From CALMKX01 sp036274895 (lineage in GTDB: Bacteria; Acidobacteriota; Thermoanaerobaculia; Multivoradales; SZUA-115), in contig DASUEU010000049.1 in assembly GCA_036274895.1 (NCBI GenBank), positions 62,001 through 126,000 on the forward strand: 64,000 nucleotides of DNA, given 5' to 3'. The position numbers and the translations under genes are program-made. The notes below the pieces were generated by a model. It made no database searches and had not been told where the DNA came from. It saw only the letters and a program-made list of their open reading frames with translations. Positions 50,153 to 62,100 of this stretch are shown here, piece by piece. Positions within the stretch are counted from its first letter, which is position 1. Every line of letters begins with the position of its first letter.

Positions 50153-53100
50153 TCGCGCAGATGACGCAGAAGCCGGAGATCGGGAACATGGCAGAGAAGC
50201 TCAGTCGGGGCCGGAAGATCGCTCGTGTGGGTCTCATGGCAGCGCTCGCGTCGCTCCTGTGGCTGGGGGCGGGACCCGCCCTGGCCCAGACCGGGCCGAC
50301 CTGCACCGCCTCCTTGCTCAACCGCACGGTGCGGGTCAACGAGGACGGCTCCTTCGCCATCTCGGTGCCCTTCGAGCGCGGCACGCACCGCGTCCGCCTG
50401 GTCTGCGAGCAGGGTGGCACGGTGGTCTACGGCCAGAGCTCCCTGTTCAACCTGGTGCCCAACGGCTTCACCCTCACCCCGCCGATCGCCTTCGGCAATG
50501 TCGACCCGATCCCCGTGGCCTTGGAAGTCCTGTCGCCCAAGACCAACTTCACCAACCTGAACGAGACCGCTCAGCTCACCGTTCTCGGCCTGCTCGCCAA
50601 CGGCGACATGGTCGACCTGACCAATAGCGGCACCACAACCTTCTTCACTTCCAACCTGGCCGTGGGCGTGGTGGGCGACGGCCTGCTCGAGCCCAAGGGA
50701 CGGGTGCGTGCCACTGGCCGCGGCCGGGTACGCATCTCCGCCCGCTACGAGGGCGTGGTCGGCGGCATCGAGCTGACCATGAACATCCCCAACGACTCGG
50801 ACCGGGACGGCCTGCCCAACGAGTTCGAAGCGGCCAACGGCCTCGACCCCAACGACCCCGGCGACGCCGCGGAGGACCCCGACGGCGACGGCCTCTCGAA
50901 CCTCGACGAGTTCAACCTCGGCACCGACGTGACGAGCGCGGACACCGACTCGGACGAGCTGACCGACTCCCGCGAGCTCACTCTCGGCACCCTGGCGACC
51001 AACCCGGACACCGACGGCGATGCCCTCGCCGACAGTCGCGAGCTCGCCCTGGGCACCAACGCCCTCTCGGCCGACTCCGACGGCGACGGCCTCGACGACG
51101 GCCTGGAGGTTGCCCTCGGCATCGATCCCCTGTTCGCCAACCTGACCACCACGGTCTCCGGCCAGGTGGTCGACGCCCAGGGAGCGTCCGTGCCCGGTGC
51201 CTCGGTGGTGGCCTTCGGCCGCATCACCGGCACCGCCGACGCCTCCGGGCGCTTCACCTTGACCCGGGTGCCCGCCGACCAGGGCAACCTGACCATCTTC
51301 GCCCGCCGCATCGACAACGCCATCGTGCGCGACGGCCGCTCGAACCCCACCGCTCCGGTCCCCGGCGGCACCACCAACGTCGGCGCGATCGGCATCGGCG
51401 TGGTCGCCGGCCGGGTCACCGGCCGCATCTTCGACCCCGTGGGGGCCACCGTGCCCTTCGCCCGCGTCACCGTCTTGACCGGCGTCGATCGCCGCGATGG
51501 CAACGCCGACGCCACCGGCGTCTACGAGTTCGACCGCCTGCCCCCGGGGCCGATCGAGATCCGCGCCATCGACCCCCGCTCGGCCCTGCGCGGCCGGGCC
51601 TTCGGCGTGCTGCCGGACCAGGGCTCGCCAATCGTGGACCTGACCCTCTCGGCCTCGGGCACCTTCGTCGGCACGGTCTTCGGCCGTGACGGCGCCTCGC
51701 CGGTGGGCCCCGGCGTGCCGGTGTCGGGAGCCGGCCCCGGGCTGACCGTCAACACCACCACCGAGCCGTCGAGCGACTACCGCCTCGACTACCTGCCCCT
51801 GGGCGCCTGGACCTTGACCGCCACCGGCCCGGCGGCCGACCGCGGCCGCACCACCTCGGCCCTGTCCTTCACCTCGCAGGTGGTCAAGGCCGACATCGGC
51901 TACATCGGCCAGGGCACCATCACGGGCATTGTCGTCGAGGCCGACGACACGCCGGTGCCCAACGCGCCGGTCAGCTTGGCCAGCGACTCGGGCAACGTCT
52001 TCTCCCAGAGCGCTTCGACCACCGCCGGCACCAACGGCCGCTTCACCTTCACCGGCATCTACGTCGGCAACTTCAAGCTGACCGGCCGCAACCCCCTGGC
52101 GCCCAAGGCAGGTGTGGCCGGGGCGCGCATCGAGTTCGACGGCGACAGTGACGACGTGCGCATCGTGGTGGGCTCCACCGGCACCGTGCGCGGCACTGTC
52201 TTCGAGGCCAACGGCACCACCGTGGTGCCCAGCGCCTCGGTGGTCGCCCCCGAGGTCGGGCGCTCGGCCACGGCCAACGGCGCCGGCCTCTACGAGCTGC
52301 TGCTGGTGCCCACCGGCATCCCCTCGAGCCTGGTCGCCACCCACCCCACGAACGGCGACTGCGGCCTCTCGGGCTTCACGCTCTCCCAGCCGGACCAGGT
52401 GCTGGTGCGCGACGTCAACTTGAAGGGATTCGGCGGCCTCGATGTCACCGTGCGCTACGCCGACGGCGCGCCGGTCGCCAACCAGAAGGTCACCCTCTCG
52501 CCCTACCCCTTAAACGAGGGGGGAGGCTGCTTCTCGCAGCAAGTCAACACCGACAGCTTCGGCGTCGCCCGCTTCCGCACCACCAGCGTCGGCGCCTACA
52601 AGATGGCGGTGGGCGAGCCGATCTGCGGCTTCTCGGTGATGGCCGACGTCAGCGTCTCGCTGGGCACGATCGGCAATGCCGCCGTCACCTTCCCGCCCTT
52701 CGGCCAGGTGGTGGGCACGGTGTTCCAGTCGGACGCCGTCACGCCGGCCCCGGGCTTCCGCGTTCGGCTCTCCGGCAACTCGATCAACAAGACCACCACC
52801 AGCTCGGGCGCCGGAGCCTTCGGCTTCAGCTGCATCAAGGCCGGCACCTACAAGCTCGAGGCCGAGGACAGCTTCGGCACCACCCTGGCCGAGAACCCCG
52901 TCGTGCCCCTGGTTTCCCACAACGAGGTGGTGCGCCGCGACCTGGTGATCGCTCCCCGCGGCACCGTCCAGGGGACGGTCACCGATCCCAACGGCGACCC
53001 CGCCCCGGGCGTGGGCGTCACCGTCTCCAGCCTGGGCAACAGCCAGAGCCGCTTCGTCACCACCGACGTCAACGGCTTCTACCGTGCCACCGGCATCCTC

Positions 53101-56100
53101 ACCGGCACCATCCAGGTGCTGGCCCGTGACAACCCGCGGGCCTTCGAGGGCCGTGGTGAAGGGGTGCTCGCCAACGAGGGCGAGGTCATCACCATCGACG
53201 TCCAGATGGAGGGCTTGCAGGTCTTGGCCCGCCTCTGGGACGCCAACAACTACGTCTATCCCGTGGAGTTCCCCAACGGTGGCCTGGTCGAAGCGACCCA
53301 GGGCGTGTTCCGCGGCGACAACAACGAGAACCGTCACGGCTTCCTGCTGTCCCTGGGCCAGGGCGGCACCTTCCGGCGCTTTACCGCCGAGGGCTCCTCC
53401 CTGGGCCAGGCCGGCCGCGAAGCGGCGCTGACCGGCACCGACGAGAGCGGCTTGAACGTCTCCCGCCGGATCTACGTGCCCCGGCAGGGCTACTTCGCCC
53501 GCTACCTCGAGATCCTCGAGAACCCCACGGCGGCCCCGATCTCGATCGACGTCGCCCTCGACACCTACCTGCGCTTCGTCTCCAACCTGCGCGACGGCTT
53601 CCGCTTCAACGACCCGCCGGAGATCATCGGCACCTCGAGCGGCGACAGCCTGCTGGTGGTCGGCCCGGCGGCGCCGACCCCCGACCGCTGGGCGGTCGTC
53701 GACGTGCGCGGCATCCCCGCCACCTCGGCCTTGCGCGAGCTGTTCCCCACCACCGCCCACGTCTTCGGCGGTGACGGCGCGCCGGTGGCCGTGTCCACCG
53801 CCGCCCTGACCCTCGACTCTGCCAACACCTACGGCCAGCTGCGCGCGGTGTGGGAAGACCTGACCGTGCCCGCGGGCGGCACCGTGGTGCTGATGCACTT
53901 CGTCTCCCAGGAGACCGGTGACGCCGCCCTGGCCGCGGCCCAGCGCCTGGTCGCCTTGCCGCCGGAGGCATTGGTGGGCCTCTCCGCCGCCGAGCTGGCG
54001 GCGATCGCCAACTTCGTGGCACCGGCCGACGGGGTCGGCACCGTGCCGGCCCTGCCGCCCCTCGACGGCAACGCCACCGGCACCGTCTACAACGGCGACG
54101 GCGTCTCGGTGGTGCCGGCGGCGCGCGTCTTCGTGCGCAGCAGCCACCCGATCTTCCAGCGCCTCTTGAAGCCCACGGCCAACGGCAGCGGCGTCTACGG
54201 CGTCACCACCAACTACACCGACGACGGCAACTCGGTCGTCCTGCCGCGCTTCGACTTCACGGCCCGGGCCGACAACCCGGTCACCCTGGTGATGTCACCC
54301 AGCTACACCGGCAGCTTCGGCGCCGGCCAAACCGCCACCCGCGACATCGTCTTCACCGACACCGGCACCATCTTCGGCACCGTGCGCCGGAGCAACGGCG
54401 AGGTGGTCAGTTCCGGCAGCGTCAAGCTGACCGGGGCCACCCAGCTGATCACGGTCACCAAGAACATCCCCACGGACGGCACCTTCTCCTTCCCGGGCCT
54501 GCCCGTGGGCACCTACACCCTGTTGGCGACCCAGGGTCACCCCCAGGGCACCGGCATCTCCACCTCGGCCTCGGCCTCCCTCACCGCCGGCGGCCAGAGC
54601 ATGCTCGCCGACCTCACCATGCCCCCCACCGGCCGTGTCGAGGGCACCGTCAGCTCCTCGGCCGGTTTCCCGATCGTCGGCCTCAAGGTCGAGCTCAAGG
54701 GCACCGGCAACTTCAAACGTTCGATGAACAGCGACACGGCGGGCGGCTACGCCTTCCCCGACGTGCCGATCGGCAGCTACACCGTCGAGGCCACCGAGCC
54801 CGGCACCGGTGTGCTGCTGGCGCTGCCGGTCACCATCACCGACGGTGGCACCGCGGTGGTGGACCTCAACTTCCAGGGCGTCGGCACGGTCGAGGTGGTC
54901 GCCACCTTCCCCGGCGGCGCTGCGGCGGCGAATGCGCCGGTGTCGATCCGCCGCGATCCTCTCGGCAGCCAGTTCAGCAGCGCCGGCTCGACCAACGCCG
55001 CCGGCCGGCTGCTGATCGCCAACGTGCCCGTGGGCGGCTTCGCCGTGCGCGTCTCGCATCCCGCCAACCTCGGGCTGGTCACCGAGGTGACCGGCACCCT
55101 GCCGGCCCTGGGCGTCACCGTCGAGGTGCCGGTCCTGGTGCAGGTGGACGACCCGCCGACGGCCGCCCTCACCGCGCCGCTGGCCGGCTCGACCTTCGTC
55201 GAGGGCGCGGTCATGGCGGTGACCGCCACCGCCGCCGACGACCGCGGCGTCGCCCGCGTCGAGCTGTGGATCGACGGCGTCGAGGTAGCCCAGGACACGG
55301 TCGCCCCCTACGAGTTCTCCGCGCCGGCGCTGACCGCGCCGGGAGTGGGCGAACTCCAGCTGATGGCGGTGGCCTTCGACACCGTCGGCCAGCGGGGCGA
55401 CTCGGCACCCGTCCAGATCATCGTCCTCGACGATGCCTCGCCGCCGATCGTCAATTTGACGGCGCCGGCGGCCGGCAGCTCGCGCATCGAGGGCTCGACC
55501 CTCACGGTCTCGGCCGTGGCGGTCGACAACGCCTCGATCGAGCGTGTGGAGCTGTCCTTCCAGGGCGTCGTCTTCGCCACCGACACCACGGATCCCTACT
55601 CGGCCCAGTTCACCATCCCGGCCGACTTCGCCTCGGCCGGGCCGACCCCGGCGACCTTCTCGGCCCGGGCCGTGGACCGCGCCGGCAACGCCGCCACCGC
55701 CAACGTGGCGATCACCGTGGTGCCCGATGCCGCCCCGACCATCACCCTCACCCAGGCGCCGCCCTCGGGCAGCGTGGTGCGCGAGGGCGCGGTGCTGGTG
55801 TTCACCGCCACCGCCGGCGACGACGTCGGCGTGCAAGTGGACCTGCTGCGCGACGGCAACCTGGTGGCGACCAAGGCCTCGGCGCCGTTCTCCTTCAACT
55901 TCACCGTGCCGCCGCTGGCATCGGTCACCAACCCGATCTCGGTGGTGCTGCGCGCCCGTGACACGGTCAACCAGACCACCTCGACGGCGCCGGTGCTGCT
56001 CACCGTCACCGACGACGCGCCGCCGGCCGTCAGCCTGACCTCGCCGGCCGAGGGCTCGGAGTACTTCGAAGGCGACGTGGTGGCGATCCAGGCCACCGCC

Positions 56101-59100
56101 ACCGACGACGGCAGCATCGCCCGCGTCGACTTCTTCGCCGACGGCCTCCAGGTGGGCAGTGACACCAGCTCCCCCTACGCCTTCGACTTCGTGATGACCG
56201 CCGGCGCCGACCTCTCGAGCGTGCCGATCCGCGCCGTGGCCACCGACAACACGGGCCAGACCGGCGAGGCGACCGTGACCGTCACCCGCCGCTCGGACTC
56301 CGAGGCGCCCACGGTCTCCTTGACCAGCCCCTTGGACGGGGCGGTCGCCACCCTCGGCACCACCGACATCATGGTGCTCATCGACAGCGGCGCCTCGGCC
56401 GGCCTCTCGCTGGGGATCGACATCGATGACAACGGCACCATCGACACCGTGCGCACCGGCGAGATCTTCGCCGCCCGCCAGCTGCTGAACGCGCTGTCGC
56501 CGACCACCTCCAAGGTGGGCGTGATCTCTTACAACTCGGGCGTCTCCACGCGGTCCAGCCTGACCGACGTCTTCACCACCGTCGACACCGCCATCGCCGG
56601 CATCGCTTCTCTGAGCATCACCGGCCTGCCGGACTTCCAGAGCGCCCTCAACACGGCCCTGACCGAGCTCGCCTCGACCCGCGCGCGGCGCGCCGCGCGG
56701 CCGGTCGTCTTCCTCTTCGGCCACGGCACCGGCGGTTACCCCACGGCGGCGATCCAGCGGGCCGTGGACGCCGGCGCCGTGATCAACACCGTGGCGGTGG
56801 GCCCGGGCGCCGACCTGGCTCTCTACCAGGCCATCGCCCAGGCGACCGGCGGTGTGGCCACCTCGCTGCCCGATCCCCGCGACTTCCTGACCGTGCTCGC
56901 CAACGCCCTCTCCTTCGGCATCGACTCGGTGGTGATCACTGCCGAGGCGACCGACAACGTCGGCATCGACGAGGTCGAGTTCCGCGTGCTCGCCACCAAC
57001 GGCTCGATCGACCTCACCCTCATCGACACCAGCGAGCCCTACACCCAGTCCTTCAGCCTCGCCACCCTCTCGGCCGAGACCACCATCGACATCACGGCCA
57101 CCGCTCGCGACGTGGCCGGCAATGAGACGGTCACGGATGCCGTGCGCATGACCGTGCTGCCGGCGACCAACCCGCCGCGCATCGTGAGGCTGGAGCCGGC
57201 CACCGGCCGCCAGGGTACCCAGATCCGCATCCTCGGCCGCTTCCTGGAGCCGACCCGCACCAACAACACGATCTTCTTCAACGGCGCCACCGTCGCCTCG
57301 ATCTCGGGTACCAAGTTCGAGCTGACGTTCAACGCCCCGGTCTTCACGACCGACGTGCCGGTGCAGGTGACCACCACCACGGGCGGCTCGACCAACGCCG
57401 TCCAGCTGCTCTACGACGCCGACGGCGACGGCCTCTCGAACCTCGACGAGGCGGCGCGGGGCACCAACCCCAACGACACCGACAGCGACGACGACGGTCT
57501 GGCCGACGGCGCCGAGGTCACCCGTGGCACCAACCCCCTCGACCCGGACAGCGACGACGACGGCCTCTTGGACGGCTTCGAAGTGACCAACGTCTTCAAC
57601 CCGCTGGTGCCCGGCCAGGAGAGCCTGGACTCGGACAACGACGGCCTGACCAATCTCGAGGAGCAGACCCGCGGCACCAACCCGCGCGACAACGACCACG
57701 ACAACGACGGCCTGCTCGACGGCGCCGAGGTCAGCACGCACCTGACCAACCCGCTGGTGGCCGATACCGACGGCGGCGGCCGCAACGACGGCCAGGAGAT
57801 CGCCGAGGGCACGAACCCGCTCAACCCGGCCGACGACCTGCCGACCACCACCCTGCCCCGGATCCTGACCGACGGCTCCGGTTTCAACTGGGACTTCAAC
57901 TCCTTCGCCCAGGTGTCCGACGGCAGCGCGAACGCCTTCGACTCCGCCTTCCTGGTCTCGGTCAACAGTTCCTTCAACGTCCCGAGCCAGACCCTGGCCT
58001 TCCTGGAGGACGGCGGGAGGGAGCTGCGCTTCGGGCCGGCCAACGTGTCGACCCTGAGGCTCACCCGCAAGACCTTCGTGCCGGCCAGCGGTGAGGGCTT
58101 CGCCCGCTACCTCGAGATCGTCGAGAATCCGACCGCCCTGCCGATCACGGCGACGATCAACGTCTTCGTGAACCTGGGCTCCAACACCGGCACCCAGATT
58201 CTCGCCACCTCGAGCGGCAACACCTCGCTGGACCTGGGCGACCGCTGGAGCGTCACCGACGACGGCACCGACGGCGCCGGTACCCCGGCCGTGGCCCTGG
58301 TCTGGGGCGGCCCCCACGCCCGGCTCGCGCCGTCTCTGGTGCAGATGTCGAGCGCCGACACCGTGCGCTTCGACTACACGCTGACCGTGCCCGCCGGCGG
58401 CCGGACGATCCTCATGCACCTGGCCGCGCAGCGCACCTCCCGCAGTGCCGCCAACGCCCGGGCGCTGGCGCTCTTCGGTTTGACCGGTGAGGCCCTCTCC
58501 GGCCTGTCGGCGGCCGAGCAGGCGGACATCGTCAACTTCTTCGCCTATCCCGACGCCGACCTCGACGGCCTCTCCGACAGCGACGAGACCGGCCGCGGCA
58601 CCAACCCGAACGATGCCGACAGCGACGACGACGGCATGGACGACGGCTTCGAAGTGCGCTGGAGCTTCGATCCCCTGAACCCGGCCGACGGCCCCGCCGA
58701 CCCCGACGCCGACGGGCTGACCAACGCCCAGGAGCAGGCCGCCGGCACCAACCCGACCGTGGCCGACACCGACGCCGACGGCCTGGCCGACGGCCAGGAG
58801 GTCAACGTCACCCTGACTCTGCCCCTGGTGGCCGACACCGACGCCGACCTGGCGACCGATGGCGATGAGGTCAACCTCCACGGCACCAACCCGCTGGTCG
58901 CCGACACCGACGGCGGCGGCAAGGGAGACGGCGCCGAGGTGCGCGACGGCGGCAACCCCCTCGACCCCAGCGACGACCTGGTGCCGCTCGGCTTCAACCT
59001 GACCGATGCGCTGGGCTTCCTGTGGGACGTGAGCACCCGCGGCCAGATCACGAACGGCACCTCCGACGCCTTCGACGGCGGCTTCAACGTGCGGGTGAAC

Positions 59101-62100
59101 AACACCCTCTCGCCGAGCTTCACCACCGCCCTGACCGAGGACGGCATCCGCGAGCTGGTGTTGGGTCCGTGGACGCAGTCCGGGCTGACCGTCCGGCGCA
59201 AGGTCTTCGTGCCGGCCGACGCCGCCTTCGTGCGCTATCTCGAGGTCTTCGACAACCCCGGTGTGGCGCCGATCACCTTTGACGCCAAGATCGACACCGA
59301 CGTCGGCAGCAACACCGCCACGGTGGTGGTGGTGACCTCCTCGGGGGACCTGACCCTGACCCCGGCGGACAACTTCATCATCACGGACGACACCGACAAC
59401 GCCCTCGACCCGGTGGTCACCCACGTGCTCGCCGGCCCGGCGGGAGCCGTGCGGCCGAGCGTCGCGAGCTTCAGCAGCGACGACATCAGCTACACCTACC
59501 GCTTGACCGTGGAGCCCGGTGGGCGAGTGATCCTGATGCACTTCGGCACCCAGCGCACCCTGCGCAGCCAGGCCCTGACCGCTGCCGGCGAGCTGGTGGC
59601 CCTGTCCGGCTCGGCCCTGTCCGGCATGACCGCCGCCGAGCAGGCGCAGGTGGTCAACTTCTTCGCCTACGCCGATGCCGACTTCGACCGCTTGTCCGAC
59701 GCCGACGAAGCTGCCCGCGGTACCGACCCGAACCTGCCCGACACGGACGGCGACGGCCTGCTGGACGGCTTCGAGGTCACCTGGGGCTTCGATCCCCTGG
59801 CGGGCGGCGACGGCGTCGGCGACCCCGACGCCGACGGCCTCAACAACCTGGGCGAGCAGACTGCCCGCACCCTGCCGACGGTGGCCGACACGGACGGCGA
59901 CGGCGCCCTGGACGGCCAAGAGGTCGGGGCGGGCAGCAACCCGCTGGTGCAGGACACCGACGGCGATGGTCTGACCGACGGTGAGGAGCTCAACGCCTGG
60001 GGCTCGAGCCCGCTGGTGGTGGACACCGACGCCGGTGGCCGCGCCGACGGCCTCGAGGTGCAGACCGACTTCACCAACCCGATCGATCCTTCCGACGACG
60101 GCCGATCCCGCCAGAACCTGGTGGACGCCGCCGGCTTCACCTACGCGCCCACTTCGACCGGCTCGGCCTCGGTGTCGAGCGCTGCGACCTTCGGCACCCT
60201 CGTCGTCAACACCACCACCAGCCCGGTGTCGGCTTCGCTGGTTTTCCCGGATGCCGGTGAGGGCGGTCGCGAGCTGCGCATCGGCCCGGCGACGGTGAGC
60301 GGCGGCCTGCGGGTATCCCGCAAGTACTTCGTGCCCGCGGACGACTCCTTCATCCGCTACCTCGAGATCTTCGAGAACCCCACCGCCGCACCCTTGGCCG
60401 CCACCGTACGCCTCGACACCTTCCTCAACTCGAGCTCGGCCACCGTCCTGACCGCCACCTCCTCGGGGGACCTCGCCTTCGACCTCGGCGACCGCTGGTT
60501 GGCGACCGACGACGGCTCCCCGACCGCTGGCACCCTGCCCGTGGCGAGCCTCCTGTGGGGGGCCACCGGGGTCGAGCGACCGCGCCTCTTCTCGCTCAGC
60601 TCGGGCAGCCTCAGCCAGACCTACGAGCTGACCGTGCCCGCCGGTGGGCGGGTGATCCTGATGCACTTCGGCGTGCCGGCCTCGACGCGGGAGGCCGCCC
60701 TCGCCCAGGCTCAGGCTCTCGAGCCCGGCGGCGGCTCGGCCTTCGCCGGGCTGTCGGCGGCCGAGCGAGCGGCGATCGTCAACTTCTACGCCTACGCCGA
60801 CGCCGACCGCGACGGGCTCGGGGACGAGGCCGAGGCGGCTGCCGGCACCGACCCGGCCGACCCGGACAGCGACGACGACGGCATCCCCGATGGGCTCGAA
60901 GTGCGCTTCGGCTATGACCCGCTTGCGGTCAACGAGGTGGCGGACTTCGACGGCGACGGTCTCGGCGACGCCGCCGAGGTCCTGGCCGGCACCGACCCGG
61001 CCCGGCAGGACACCGACAGCGACGGCCTCGGCGACAGCCAGGAGGTGGCCGAGCTGGGGTCGAATCCGTTCCGCTCCGACAGCGACGGCGACACCCTTTC
61101 GGACTTCGACGAGGTCACCGTCCACGGCACCAGCCCCATCCTGGTCGACACCGACGGCGGCGGCAGGAGCGACGCCGACGAGATCCTGCGCGACCAGACC
61201 GATCCGCTCGACCCGGCGGACGACCTGGGTGCCCTCACCCTGCCCACCACGCTGTTCGACGGCACCAACTTCCTGTGGGACATCCAGAGCTCGGGGGTCA
61301 TCGCCAACGGCAGCGGCTCGGCCTTCGACCGCTTCGACGGGGGCGGCTTCCAGCAGCGGGTCAGCGGCTCCTTCTTCTCCGTCACGGGCCCGGCCAGCGT
61401 CACCCTGGGCGGCCGCCAGCTGCAGCTCGGCACGATCTTCCGTGGCGACGGCATCAGCGTGCGCCGGCGGATCTTCGTGCCCACCGACGACGGCTTCATC
61501 CGCTACCTCGAGATCCTCGAGAACACCGGCTCGATCGACCGCAGCGTGACCCTGCAGATTCGCTCCGAGCTTGGCTCGGCCACCTCGACCCAGGTGGTCT
61601 CCACCAGCAGCCTCGACACCCTGGTGCAGCCCACGGACCTCTGGGTGGTCACCGACGACACCACGGACGGCACCCTGTTCGGCCGTCCGGCCATCGCCCA
61701 CGTCTTCGCCGGGTCCAATGCCGCCCTGCGGCCGTCCTCGGTGTCGTTGCTGTCGGGTGGCAACTTCCAGGTCCAGTATGCCGTGCCGGTGCCGGCGGGC
61801 GAGCGGGTGATCGTCATGCACTTCGGTGTGCAGGCCGGCACCCGCGCCCAGGCGGTCTTCGAGGCCGGTGAGCTGGCGCGGCTCGAGGGCTCGGCCCTCT
61901 TCGGGCTGACTCCCGAGGAGCAGGCCGACGTGGTCAACTTCTTCGCCTACGCCGACCGCGACCAGGACGGCCTGGCCGATGCCGACGAGGCGGCGGCCGG
62001 CACCGATCCGGACGATCCCGACAGCGACGACGACGGCCTCGGAGACGGCCTCGAGGTGAGCCTCGGCCTCGACCCCAACGACCCCGCCGACGGCGCCCTC

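Noticed and set aside
49540..52344. A minus-strand open frame of 934 codons across the immunity-candidate gene and the start of the giant repeat gene
   Set aside because: Antisense to two frames with clear protein features; no start context and low-complexity product.
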